From positions 117,761,309 through 117,825,308 of the forward strand of contig OX638368.1 in the NCBI GenBank assembly GCA_951812925.1: 64,000 nt of DNA, in the 5' to 3' direction. The notes beneath the pieces are model-generated. The model was not told the origin of the DNA. It was given only the letters and a program-made list of their open reading frames with translations, and did not search any database. Origin of the DNA: Calliopum simillimum. Lineage: Eukaryota; Arthropoda; Insecta; Diptera; Lauxaniidae. Within the stretch, counting starts at the first letter, position 1, and each line of letters starts with the position of its first letter. Positions 1 through 11,870 of the stretch are shown here, one piece after another. Made by a program: the position numbers and the translations under genes.

Positions 1-850
1 CCTGTTCGTCCATTAAACACAAAACATTCAACATTCCTGCTGTGTCATCAGTTGAGTTGCATTCGCACAGCGCGGTCAGGAAATCGATGCGGATGCCAAC
101 CGCATGTCTGTATCCGGCGGTGCCACCACACAACACTCTGAGTGAGCGAATGCCCAGTTACAGTTGGTATAGGCCACAACATTGAATAACGGCACTGCGC
201 AGCATCTTGAAAATATTTTTTGTCTCACTCACGCGCACTCGAATACAAAAATAAAAAAAAAATACAACAATCAAGTTTTTTCCAATATTTTAGTTTTTAC
301 AAAAATTTCAGTGTATCTTACACAATAACAACAACAGAAAAAAAGAAGTTACACAACAACTACGTTAGTTTCCAAGTTATGACAAAAATTCGGCACGAAA
401 AAATTCACCGTTACCGCACAGTTCTTTGAAGCCGGCGGAGTGACAAGTTTTTGCTCAGTTTCTCTACGTTGTGTGTGAGGAGAATTGCTACGTGACGTGA
501 CCATGGCACTATGGCCGCTAGATGTCGCCGAAAATAACGGAGCTTACGGCAACAAGAAAAACAACAACAACAACAGCAATAGCAACCCGAAAACTACGTT
601 GTGGCAATGGTATGGCTGCCGTAAAGGAATTTTGTATTCTTTTGTTGTTGTCGTTTGTGTTGTTGTTGTTGAGTGATGTTATTTTTTGAAAGTGTAGCCA
701 TTAGAAATTCCAACATGGCTGCTCTGAGTGAGTTGAGGTTGCATAGCGCACATACTACAGCGATATGTAGAAGCGATAGTCGCCATAGCCGACGGTTGTC
801 ATTGATTTTTTTCTGTAGACGCGGTGCGTATTAGCTGCCATGATTAAAAA
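1..850 (+). other. leader-like sequence, possible 5' exon or promoter
   Basis: This stretch is richer in GC than most of the window and contains many CA/GT-rich segments typical of fly untranslated leaders. Initiator-like TCAGTT motifs occur at 48-53 and 455-460. A downstream-promoter-like GGTCA lies at 74-78, but three bases closer to the first initiator than the usual spacing. An ATG at 503 sits in a favourable ACCATGG context and opens a short frame ending at 676, rich in asparagine (CAACAAC tract) and then valine (GTT tract); nothing in it resembles a known protein. I infer a possible 5' untranslated exon of a gene that continues elsewhere, with low confidence. It could equally be ordinary intergenic DNA. 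Confidence 0.2.
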
Positions 851-1800
851 ATTTATTTTTATATCGATTTCGAAAAAAGCTAAATTTTGATGTGGATGTA
901 GATCATGATATGTGATTTTAATTTTAATAAGAGAAAAGTCAGCACAAGGAAGGTTATTCTTTTCATAATTAGTTAGGGTCTCTTTTTCAAAATTTGCAGT
1001 TGGGTTCTCAGATTTTTATGAAAATTTACAGAACTGTTCTTAGCGCTCGGAATAGAGACCTCTCATTATTAGTTTTGTGGAAAAATTTTTTTTTTTTGCA
1101 AGTTATGGGCATGTAACTTCAGAGTGTCAAACTAGTGTTTTTGCGAAAAATCGATGCAATTTTTTATCCCCCATTTTGTCAAAAATACATTTTTTTAATT
1201 TTTGTTTCCGAAGTATTGTATTTAGCATTTTCAATGTTATTTTGATTTTAATTTTCAAATTTTGAAAATTTACAAAATGGCGGGCATGTTTTGAAAAATC
1301 TTAAAACTTTATTTTTTCAAAATAATATTTTTTTTTACAGAAAGGTGGATTAACCCGACCCCCCCCCCCCCCCCCGAGGAAGGTCTTTTACCCATATAAA
1401 TCATACGTGAATTGAAAATATTGAAAGAAATTAAAATTAGCTCATATGAAACCCCCCCACCAAGAGCAAGTCCTGCCCACGGTGCTGGCTAACTAATCCG
1501 GATATTGGAAATAACTTCCGTTTTTCAAACAGAGGTCCACTCTACAAAGTTATGCCATAGAGAATATCGATGTAGAGGAACTTACGGTTCCGACATATGC
1601 ATTTTCGTCGGATAGTCAAACGACTCTGAAATGTTGTTTTCAATATAGTGAAAAGTCGTGTTTTCAGTTAAAAATCTTTATTAAAACTAAAAACTATAAA
1701 ATTTATTTGAAGTATTTTCAAAATCTTACTTTTACAAAAATTATTTTTACAAACAAAGTAAACGCAAAGTATTTTTAAGCAAAGTAGAAGTTACATTAAA
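851..1800. other. AT-rich stretch without recognised gene
   Basis: No coding signal is visible; frames are short and broken. A run of 17 C lies at 1359-1375 and a shorter C run near 1450. Many homopolymer A/T runs are present. I see no terminal repeats or transposase motifs here. Confidence 0.5.
1359..1375. repeat. poly-C run
   Basis: Seventeen consecutive C bases on the + strand. Comparable G runs occur at 24643-24660 (18 G, inside a MITE) and 34153-34166 (14 G). The function is unknown; such runs are common slippage sites. Confidence 0.95.
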
Positions 1801-1915
1801 ATAATAATATTTATATTGATAGTGATAAAAATAATAGTAATGATAATGAAAGTGATAATAATAATAGTAGTGATAATAATAGTGATAGTAATAATGATAA
1901 TGACAATGAATAGGG
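1801..1915. repeat. imperfect ATA/GAT trinucleotide tract
   Basis: About 115 bases made of AAT, GAT, AGT and AAA triplets (for example AATAATAGTGATAATAAT). It is an interrupted microsatellite and not coding. Confidence 0.85.
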
Positions 1916-1920
1916 TAATG

Positions 1921-2545
1921 GATAGTAGATTGGAATGTTTAGGTATAGTTATGAACGTGACTATGTGACAATATACTTAAAGCTAGTCTGGAAGTGATTT
2001 GAATTTCTCCAAGTGTTATACAGGAAGAATGATTTGACTTCCATCCAGTGATTGGCATTCCATAGTCCAATTGAACTCTAAATTTTATATCTATCTAAGT
2101 ACGTCTATCTTTTTCTATCTCTATAGATAATCTTCTCTCTAACATAAACTCTGTCTCATAAATTTGCCGACCACTGCTCTAATCTGTAAACCAGGACACC
2201 AGGGATGTGAAGGGATTGAAAATGCAGATTGCTTGAGAGAGGCACATTATATACTTTCATAGGCCCAGAATACTCCTGCGAAGTGAACAATAGCTTCAAA
2301 AAAACTTAATTCGAAAATGGGAGGAAGACAGCCTTATCAACTGCTAAGCACCCTAAGAAAAGTTGTGTACTGAAATAATGTCAGGGCACTTTATACTTAC
2401 CCGACTCGAAAAAAGTTAAGGTTGAGATCCGATTCGGATCAGGCTTGTCTGAAGAATGATCAGGATGAGTCAAAAACGTCACACCTCATATGAAACGGAC
2501 CTAATCCGGATCCCATAAAGTTTTCAAGAACGGATCAGAATATTA
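1921..2545. other. no gene seen; several GGATC/GATCC motifs
   Basis: No reading frame of note. From about 2420 the sequence contains repeated GATCCGGAT/GGATCAG-like words that recur on the other side of 2820, suggesting a degenerate repetitive element that spans both segments. Confidence 0.35.
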
Positions 2546-2828
2546 CAGTTCCTCATCAGATAAGTAATATATTTATTATTGAGGATCGGATCATATCCAT
2601 ACAAACTAATTTTACTTTCGTCCGGCCACAAAACGCTTTCCTAAAATATTTTGTAGCATTTGTTATGATATAAACATGATAACCACCTAAAATGTGTTTG
2701 AAAAAACTTTCTGTGGTCGTTTTAATATGGAATATTTATTTAGTTCTGCAAATTTGATGCGATACTGATTTAAACAACGCACTTGGACCGTATTAAGATT
2801 TTTGGTATCAGATCCTGATGAGGAACTG
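2546..2828. repeat. 14-bp inverted repeat bounding a small segment
   Basis: CAGTTCCTCATCAG at 2546-2559 is matched exactly in inverse by CTGATGAGGAACTG at 2815-2828. GATC-rich words on both outer flanks also correspond loosely in inverse. This may be a decayed inverted-repeat transposon of about 0.3-0.45 kb, but no target duplication or coding remnant is visible. Confidence 0.4.
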
Positions 2829-3059
2829 ATCAGATGGCCGTATTAAGGAATACCTGATCCAGATTTGATCCTAATCCGGAATTCCCAAAAGATGGGCCAC
2901 AGTAATTCCTGTAGTCTCTTTCAAGAGGACTTGGAAGAAGCATAGCATATGATGTGTACTTGTACATGAACGGATAAGACCCAGAATTAAGTAAGTACCT
3001 AGGTTCCAGGATTCTAATCCCACGGTATTGGCGAGATTCATAAAAAGTCTGGATCTGTT

Positions 3060-3135
3060 CTGATAGGAAAAAAAGGTTGTACAAAATATCTTTAGGTCGT
3101 GGTGCAATTCATAGCCTTTAAAGTAATAATAATAA
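3060..3135 (-). repeat. segment related to the LINE remnant near 24.8 kb
   Basis: The run from GGTTGTACAAAATATC to AAAGTAATAATA matches 24805-24868 at roughly three of four positions. That segment is read on the minus strand as the upstream part of a LINE RNase H domain. The reading frame here is short, so I call only a related repeat. The adjoining 2870-3060 may be part of the same decayed element but shows no clear motif. Confidence 0.3.
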
Positions 3136-4690
3136 ATGCGGATGTTAATCATTTATTTGGGGAAAATTTAGATGCAAAAGATAATTTTTTGGTTCCACAT
3201 GAAAAAACCTTAGAAAACCTATTAAATTTCGATAGATGTAGAAACTATACAGCGCTTCAAGCTCAAAACTATTAAAAAAATAAAATTTTTTTACTCTTCT
3301 AGAATTAGGTGTAGGGTATTTCTTGTTCGGGCTTGACGTATAATTTGGCATTATACCCTTTTGAAATTTTTTTTTGCTGAAAAATCTTCGATATGATATC
3401 GATTTAAGCACAAAATCTCTTGAGTTATATTAAAAATTTGAATATATATTTTGGTATTTTTATTACCTTTCAGTACATTTGATGCCATATGGCATGACTC
3501 GCAAAAACAACTTTTTAAAGCAAAATTTTGAAAAATTGTTTTCAAATATTGTTCTTATGGCCCAAAGTAGTAAGAAAATTGATATCAATGATTTCTAAAG
3601 TCAAAAGCAAAAAAAAAAATGTTCCGAAAGGATTAACTATTAGTGGAAAAACGTTAGGAGTGTTGGACATACTTTAGATAGTATTTTGAGATATTGTTTT
3701 TTGTTTTTCCCAACTATTTTAGCTCTATAGTGAAATAAGCGCGTAACTTTTTCTGAATAATTTTTGAATTCGGGGTTCACAAACGAAAAAGGAGTAGACA
3801 AATTTGGCCATTCTATGGACAATTGAACAAAATGAAAATTTTAAATTTCCCTATTAAAAAAAAAGATGGGGCAAACGTTTACTTTCGAACGATAAGAGTG
3901 GTCAAACGAATAAGAAGACTAACAAAAGTTTATATTTCTTGGGATTTTCATTTTTCTCGAATTTCTTGCGCTAACGTTACTTATTCCATTTGTTTTCTCT
4001 TGCAGTATAAATTTAAAAATTTCCAAAATCAATATTGGACACTAATGGAACTAAAATGGTGGTTGACGTAAATTGTAGCAACAAATTAAAATTTTTATCA
4101 ACCAAGCTAAGGCTTATGTATTCGAATTCAAAGCATAGAAAATTTATTTAGATTAAGAAAATCAATACCCACTTGAAATAGAGCACCATTTGATAAGAAA
4201 TATGTCATTTCATAGGTTGTGGGAATTTCATTTTCTTATCGCAGATTAAACCATGACCAAATTTTCTGAAAACGTCAATATATCAAATTACCATAATTGT
4301 TTAACATAAATTTGAAAATTTTTGAATATTTAAATTGCCCACTTTGGAATTGAAATGAAATGCTTTCACACTTAAAGATTAAACATTTCTTTGCACGTAT
4401 TCATATATACAAATGTATGCTACAAAGTGTCATTGTGTCAGCCGCAACTAAAGGGTAAAATGATAAAAACAAAACTGAAGAAAAAAAGGAGAGTGAAACC
4501 AATGGCCGCACTAAATACACAGCGGGACCATAATACACTGACCTCGAAAGGAAACAACGCTGTCTGGGTTGCGCATTCGAAAATGCATTTTAACGCAATT
4601 AATATTTTATGGATTTATGAAATCCTTTAGTGTTTTGGAAGAAGGCATGACCTTCAACATTTTCAACGTCTTTTCTTGCGCTCTAATTTT
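3136..4690. other. AT-rich stretch, no gene recognised
   Basis: Short frames on both strands (for example 3145-3411 minus and 4391-4630 plus) have no recognisable motif and the composition of random AT-rich DNA. I see no repeat structure. Confidence 0.45.
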
Positions 4691-5480
4691 TTAATGTTTT
4701 TAGAGCAAACAGCGGTAGATGACATTGAAAACGTTTTGGGAAAATTATGAATTTTTCATAAGCAATTAAGTGTTCTAGGTCATTTTGTTGTTATATTTTG
4801 GACATAAAGATAATTCTTTCGAAAGGGTACGATTTTTCTGTTTTTTCGGAATAATTGAAATTCATATTTTATAAAATTTTTTGAAATAGAAAACTCGTGA
4901 AGGACATGAAAACCTTTTTGTGAGAATCAAAGGAAATTAATTTTGCACAAATATAAAGTGAAACGTTTTCGTTTTACTTAATTGTTAAATAAAGTTACAG
5001 TGAAATGCTGCTACGTGACACTCTGGAGATCTACAAAGGCAACAACAACAACAAAAACAACATAAAAAAAAATCAAATTGACATTAGTGCGACAAATCAA
5101 GTCAAATCAAGCGAAATACAGTAAAAAGAAATTAATTCAGAACATGTATCGCAACTTTGAACTGTAAGCGTAATAAAATCTTGAATAACAAAAGGCAAAA
5201 AAAACCTAAATCCACTAACTAAACGACTGACCTAATCACAGCACAGCAACAACAAAAACAACAACAAAATTTAATGCAATTTAAGCAAAGTCAAGTTAGA
5301 AGAAAATCCCAATACAGCCTCGATGGGCTCATCAACTAAAGAACAACAAAAACAACAACTATATATTTACAACAAAATACCATTTTCTGGGACTTAAATG
5401 AAAAACTTATGCTACACACAAACTTTAATAGCATTAGATACCGCTTGCTCAGGCCTTTTAACTCCAAACAACAACGAAAA
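4691..5480 (+). other. CAACAA-rich, leader-like sequence
   Basis: Contains scattered CAACAACAACAACAAAAACAAC tracts and short upstream-ORF-like frames, for example at 5004 (ATGCTGCTACGTGACACTCT) and 5321. This looks like a fly 5' untranslated exon, but no splice sites can be assigned. The word GCTACGTGAC occurs here and again at 487-496; whether that is meaningful is unclear. Confidence 0.2.
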
Positions 5481-6800
5481 TCTCTCTCGCACTAAATGAC
5501 ACAAGCCAAGGAAAAACTAAAGTGAACCCCATCATTTGATAGGCAGTGTATGTATTATGAGGGCGAGGGAAGGGGGATTTGAATTGATGTGTATATAGGT
5601 CCCGGCTGCTTCATTAAGCAAACAACTTGTCATAACACCCACACGCACAGACAATAGAAATGAAAACCCGGGCCAGAACAATCATTGTTTGAATGAATGA
5701 ATGAAGGATGCCTACAAATGGCTTGGTTTCATTGGAGCGGGCATCTTCTCTCTATCGGCGCACAGTTGATGATGACGATGACGACGACGACAACGTTCGT
5801 AGGCAAAGATAAAACGTTCTCAATAAAAATTGATTCAGTAACTCGTGCCAGACCGAAAAATAATAGAAAAAGTAGTTCTAGGGTGTACCCCAGGTGAGGG
5901 AAATTAAGCTTAAAGCAAAACAATCTTCCGTACACAAAGGAGAGGCACTTTAAGAACATTCCAAAATACTCATTCCATACACACTTGAAACATTTCTTTC
6001 CAGAAAGAGAATATTTTGAACCATATTTTCCACCACAACGCATACGGAGAATGATGTAACAGTGTTTTTAGCGGTTTCGATAGTCGAAGGTTGATGTTCC
6101 TTTAGCATTATTGCTTAATAGGAAGATTTGGACAATTTTTCAGAGAATCAATTAAGTCGCCAATGTTAGCAATACGAGTAAAACTTTTCGAGTATTCCAT
6201 GAAACATTAAAAATTCTCAAATTTGGCATTGGATTCCATTGACATAGTCTTCCGATTAAAACTTGTTCAATTTTAAATCGTCGAGTTTTCAATTTTAGTT
6301 TATTTGAGCTTTAAATAACTAGTACTTCATCAAATACTTCAACTAGCCGAACATTTCGAGTGTCTTGGAATATTTGAACAAATGGGTCGGGTTGTATTCA
6401 AGTATTACAATGGCAGACTTTCAATCCTTTTAGACCGCCGGCATCAATACGATTTATAAGAATTCTTTCGGAAAACTTGAATCCCCACATTATCACGAAT
6501 TATACTCGTATAATGTCGCCAATTCAACTGTCAACATATATATTAGGGTGTCTCTTATTTGGGAAAAGTCAAAATTTTATGTCGCGCTCCCCCAGAATCG
6601 AAAGACTTTGAGAAAAAAATGAGATCCCCTAAACGACAGGTTTTTTTAAACGAATTAACCTGTGCCACGAAGACATTCAAATTTAAATGAAAATTAACAT
6701 AGATTTTATATACTTCTTATTTTAACTTGCTGGGAATCGCGTTGCCTGAAATATTTTTCGCCATCAAATGTGTATCTTATTGTTTTCGGGTCGCTGAACA
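5481..6800. other. no gene recognised
   Basis: No convincing reading frame. A short GAC/GAT run lies near 5770-5795. The minus-strand frame at 5729-6043 has no motif and overlaps that low-complexity run. Confidence 0.4.
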
Positions 6801-6808
6801 CGATACAA

Positions 6809-6928
6809 GTGTCAAAATTAAATTTTGACAGCTGTCAACGGCTACACGTGTCGACACAAGCTACCGGTTTAACCTCCATTTCTCGGAGTTTTGATTTGAA
6901 ATCAGCTGTCAAAATTTAATTTTGACAC
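6809..6928. repeat. 26-bp perfect inverted repeat
   Basis: The 26 bases at 6809-6834 are matched exactly in inverse at 6903-6928, with 68 bases between. Each arm itself contains the near-palindrome TCAAAATTAAATTTTGA followed by CAGCTG. It could be the ends of a very small MITE or a hairpin-forming element. Confidence 0.8.
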
Positions 6929-7017
6929 TTCTATCTATTCTAAAAAACATGTATCCAAAAGTTTAAAATCTAGTTCTGCTAGAGGCTGGACAATGACACA
7001 GTAGATGATCCAAATTC

Positions 7018-8135
7018 TTTATTAAGCAAAACACGCCAAGCGCACCAGCAGAAAATTTTTTGCCTCCGATTTCGCTCAAATTTGGCAATATCGTAGATCC
7101 AGTGTGCAAGAACAATAATCCGGGAGCATTAGGTCCTAGTACCATTTTTTGTTAAAATACAGGGTGTTGAAATTGAGGTTTTTAGTCTTTTTCATGAAAA
7201 GGGTACTTTTTCAAAAATTTAAAGCTTACACCAGGTCCCAGTTTAAAGTGTTCTTTTTATAAACTTTTTATGACTTGATGAAAAAAATTCTTTTTCACCA
7301 AAATTTTTTGCAGTTACATATACTTTTGAATCTTTTTGAAAAAAAACCTCCTTAATTTTTTTTAAAAGTACTTTGAATTAAAGCATAATTTATAATCTTT
7401 AAAATGATGTATGACTCAAGATGGGATTCGGTCGCTGGATGAGAGTTTTTGGCTTTTGAACGACCGCGCCAGGCAAAACTCTTTGTTGACTCAAGAGGAA
7501 GGCATCTTACGAAAAAAGTGTACGAGGCATAAAATACTTAGAATTGTTCAAGAAATACGTGTGAATTTTTTTTTAATTTTTTTAAACTTTTTTTTTTTTG
7601 ATAATTTTTTTTGACTTTTCAAAAAATTCCCATAAATATCACACGTATTTCTTGGATGATTCTAAGCATTCTATGTCTCGTACTTTTTTCGTAAGATCCC
7701 TTCCTCTTGAGTAAACAAAGAGTTTTGCCTGGCGCTGGCGTTCAAAAGCCAAAAACTCTCGTCTAGCGACCGAATCCCATCTTGAGTCATACATCATTTT
7801 AAAGTTTACAAAATTTTGGTGAAAAACATTTTGCACCAAGTAATATTTTTTTATAAAAAGAACACTTAAAAACGAATGGGACCAGTTACTTAAATATATC
7901 CATTTACAAACTTTGGTGTAAGCTATAAATTTTTGAAAAAACACCATTTTCATGAAAATGGCTAAAAACGCCAACTTCAACATCCTATATTTTAACAACA
8001 AATGGTAATAGGACCAAATCCTTCCGAATTATTGTTCTGATACATTGGAACATCAAATTTGAGCGAAATCGGAGATAAAAAAGTTTTCAGCTGGTACACT
8101 TGGCGTGTTTTGCTTCATATCTTTAAAAATTTTGT
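7018..8135. repeat. large imperfect fold-back repeat, arms about 0.5-0.6 kb
   Basis: The left arm (about 7018-7612) and the right arm (about 7620-8135) are diverged inverse copies. Matching landmarks include ATGATGTATGACTCAAGATG at 7404 and its inverse near 7777-7796, and CCAAATTTGAGCGAAATCGGAG-type words in both arms. A frame is open across the right arm on the minus strand (7639-8001, 120 residues, with DSRWDSVARREFLAFERQ-like text); its counterpart in the left arm has stops. The product is not recognised. A third, more decayed copy lies at 63003-63170. The size and shape suggest a fold-back transposon or an inverted duplication. Confidence 0.75.
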
Positions 8136-11100
8136 TTCTCTGATCAATTATAACGAAAATTAAATACGTTACAAAAGTCCTAATAACTTTCTGAGTAGCT
8201 AATTTTTTTTTAGGTTTGTAGCAAAATGTATCCTAAAGAAGATGCATGTGGAAATGCGACAGATGGCCATGGATTTTGTAACATTTATCATATCTTATAA
8301 AAATCACTCTAACAGTTTTTTTTGCGTATATATTTTCACGAAATAGTTGCCTACTTAAACAAACTGTGAACGAGATAACCCTTCACTGAAAGATTACATT
8401 TTGTTATGTTGCAAAAAGATGAACCAAAATTATTTTTTGTACTTGTTTACTGAGACGCTTTAAATTAAAAAAAAAATTCCTGGCAGGAATAAGTCAACTT
8501 TAAATTCAAAGAAGAAGAGTTTTCTAGGCACAGAGATATTTCTGACCTCTGAAATCAAACTCTACCATTACCAACAGTTGAAACTGTCAAAACAAAAAAT
8601 TTTTTTTTTTGATTCTATGTTTCCTACCAAAATGAAGTGTTGTTTTACAGTAGTCTGTCGATATTTTACAAGCAGGGTTTTACTTGCTGTGCCTGAAGCC
8701 AAGTCTCTAAACTTCTTTAGTCAAAGCGCAGTTTAAAAGACTATGACTTTCATGTGTAAATCGATGGGTAGCATTTTTAGTACCAAATTTAAGCAGTTTT
8801 AAGTTCTTTTAATGATTTTGAAGAGAGATTTATTTTCGAGTGCGTCCCACCAGAAAAAAAATCTACAAAACAATAGTTCCACCCTAAACAACAACAACAA
8901 CAAAAACGTAATCTCAACAATAACAACAAAAAGCACTACAATAGAGCATGAGCTGCTGTTGCTGCTGATACCGTCGGAATATGTTAAAGAATACAAATGT
9001 ACACTTGCCAAGGGAATTTGGGTTTTTTTTTTGAAGATTTTCGGGAATATTTTTTTTTTTTTTTGTTTTATGATTTTAGGCCAAAAACTGTTCAACTGTT
9101 GGCAGCTTGACAAAATATTTTTGTTTTGGCAAATTGTGTTTTCCGTCATCTCTCCCGACAAAAACTTTTCTATTGTGAGAAATGTAGGTGCATGTGTGGG
9201 GTTAAATAAAGTGAGCCTTTTGGGACCGCGTATATTGGCAGCAGAGTGTTTTGGACTTTTAGTGCTTTTAGTGTTGCGTTTCGAATTTTTTGTTGCTTTG
9301 TGCCAAACGAGCGTCAAATGATGAGCATCATTAAAGTTGTGTTAAAATGCACTACACACTCACACACAAATGATTTATTGTATGTAGAAATAGAAACACA
9401 ATTCATACAAAGCTACCTCTATAGGTAGCGTTGTGGAATAGAGAGCTTTATGTTGAAAGGTATTTTCCAACGGTAAAAATGCTTTTAGTTCCGTATCGTT
9501 GGCAAATCTCTAGGTACAGATGGATGCCAGGCAGTCTTTCTCATTTAAGTTGATTCGATTTGATTTCATTTGATTTTATTGCATTTTAATGTGGAAATGT
9601 CAACGAGTCAAAGTTTTTCGTGTGATCCTTTGCAGTTTTCTCTGGAAATGGAAAATCATAGATTGTGCTGATTTTTTCCTTTTCAATTTTATCACAATGG
9701 AAATCATGTTGAAAGTTTTGCCCATTTTAACTTGGGAGTTCAAAATGTAGGTGGGCTGCTTTTTTATTAGTTTTAAACAACAACGAAATCTTAGCATTTA
9801 GTAGATTTATGGGGGGCGTTTACTTGAAAGTTTAAAATAAATAAATTTTTTTGTATTTATAAATATGTATGTTGAGTTTTTGCAAGAGCTTCAAGCTAGA
9901 AATCAGCATATTTTCTTATTTGACTTGCTCTCAGTCTCAACGCGAATGCTTCGTAATGAGTTTCATTATGTATTCCAAGCACATGAAATTGGGTTTCAGC
10001 AATTCTCTAGCTAGCACTATGTGTACTTGTATGTATCCTCCTCTAGCGAAATACGTTTACATCAGCATAATGTACCCTCAGTCAGCAATTCCGTTTTGTT
10101 TGTTGATTTGCTGCCAAGTTTTTTTGCTTTTTGCACATTTCTTGAATTCAATCAATTTTATCTAAACTTTGCAAAATAACTACAAGAAGAATAAAACTTT
10201 AAGCTTAGAAATGCTTAAAGATTTTTTTCTTTTCAAATGCTTAAATTTACAATAGATTGTGAAAGAGTAGTAAAAAGGATATATATAGTATATCCAACGC
10301 CAATCCCATTTCAAAGGTGTTATAGTAAAGCGTATAAAAAAGAAAAACTTCAAAATTGATTGCAAAATGAAAAAAACATTAAAGTAGTAAAAACTGCAAG
10401 GAGTTCGCTAGAAAAATTGTTAAATCAAATTGAAAAAAGTCATAAAAAATGCTTTGAAGGAATTTTACTTGAAACAAGAGATGTTATCCACACCTATACA
10501 TTGCAATTTTCAAAATCTACATTTAAGAATTGTGTATTTTATATCTTAAGGAAACAGGCAAAAAATAATCCTGCAGAATTTTTTTAATAGAACATTTTTA
10601 CAGTGTATTTCATCTATTTCTTAAAATTCAACAAAATAATCAACATTATTCGGTGCTGCTAAAAATCCATTTTCGTACTTCTCAAAATCTATTTCAGACA
10701 TTTCCTTATCAGTTGGCGTAAAGATAAAGTTTTTCCAAAGTTTTCCTACTCTGAGAAAACAGTATGATTATATACATCGAAATTTGGTAATAATTAACAA
10801 ATAATATGTATATTTGATATAGGCGTATCGAGTATTTGATATTATTTAATGAGCGGCATATTTGAGCAATTTTTTGGTTCAATCGCATATTTGTCAATAA
10901 TTACCAGATATATTTTTGAATCTAAGGACCTTTATTATTTTTTACTTAGTCCTTTATTATTATTAATCTTTTTATTAATTACAATGGTTTACAGCAAAAA
11001 ATACCAAGAATTAAAATAATATGGTTTGATAGAATGGGATTTTCTAACAACAAAAAAACTTTTTTTTTACAGTTGTAAATTTTATGAAATCCAAACAAGA
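8136..11100. other. AT-rich stretch with a CAA tract, no gene supported
   Basis: A CAACAACAACAACAAAAACG tract lies at about 8888-8907. Overlapping frames of about 170 residues are open on both strands at 8799-9321, but they are driven by low-complexity triplets and poly-T and resemble nothing known. The remainder to 11100 is AT-rich without structure that I can name. Confidence 0.4.
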
Positions 11101-11121
11101 AGTTGGATTGAGGTAAAACGT

Positions 11122-11157
11122 ATATCGTTGAAAAGGTTATAGCCTTTCCAACGATAT
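11122..11157. repeat. short hairpin, 15-bp stem
   Basis: ATATCGTTGAAAAGG at 11122-11136 pairs with CCTTTCCAACGATAT at 11143-11157 with one mismatch and a six-base loop. No tract or gene around it explains a terminator role in this eukaryotic context. Confidence 0.6.
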
Positions 11158-11269
11158 GTAATTTGATTATGATCGGACAACAAATGGCTGAGTTATGACT
11201 CCTTAAAGTTGAAAATTTTGATTTTTTTCTAGAAACTACTGGCTAGGGTTACTGTATGGGCTGACGCAA

Positions 11270-11870
11270 CACACAAAGAAACGTATCTGTTGGTTATCCG
11301 ATATACATACCGTCAAAGCTCACTTCAAGTGGCGAGTAACTTTCGCACAGTGTCGGACGACGCTATCGGAGTGATTGAAAGAATGGTACTAGATAGATAT
11401 TCAGGCAGCCGAACTGCAGTACACATATTTACATCGCAGGCATAAACACATCGAAGGCGAACGAGAGAATGCGTAGCATTCAAGATGGGATACATCGGAG
11501 AAGGAGAGATAGACATTTTCTTTAATCTAAAATATTGGAGCATGGATTGAACGTAAAAACCAAGAAGTTGATTTTTACACAACCCAGCTGCTCAGTGGAC
11601 ATAGATGTTTTAAAAAATATCTCCTTCTGCCCTGACTGCCGTGGCGAAGTTGAAGATGTGTAACATGTTTTGTTAAACTGCCCACGATCAGAGACATGCG
11701 TCGTGAAATGCAAGAAGACTTTGCTGAGCCTATCAGAGTGCTTAACCTTGTGCCCAATATGTGTGAAACACCAACAAAATGGCTGGCGGTTCAAACATTT
11801 GCAGACATCTCAAAACTGAAAGTACCAGCGATTCCGCAACATCGAGAACAAGTTCGGACTAGGCCGAAAA
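11270..11870 (+). pseudogene. R1-like LINE, ORF2 C-terminal remnant
   Basis: Three plus-strand frames together give the C-terminal end of a non-LTR retrotransposon ORF2. In order: WIERKNQEVDFYTTQLLSGH near 11549-11608, a zinc-knuckle-like CPDCRGEVEDV-stop-HVLLNCPR near 11627-11690, and an NLVPNMCETPTKWLAVQTF tail near 11750-11805. These motifs are typical of the R1-type family, where the region follows RNase H or the reverse transcriptase and is thought to bind nucleic acid. Frameshifts and several stops make it non-functional. The reverse transcriptase is absent, consistent with 5' truncation. Family placement beyond R1-like is uncertain. Confidence 0.75.

Noticed and set aside
4391..4630. 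79-residue plus-strand frame with a basic stretch
   Set aside because: The basic stretch is from A-rich codons; no motif or context supports a gene.
5004..5015. Shared word GCTACGTGAC at 487 and 5005 as a duplicated promoter or exon
   Set aside because: The match is too short and its flanks differ, so coincidence cannot be excluded.
8799..9321. Overlapping reading frames of about 170 residues on both strands
   Set aside because: They are kept open by CAA/TTG triplets and T runs, show no motif and face each other; chance is the simpler explanation.
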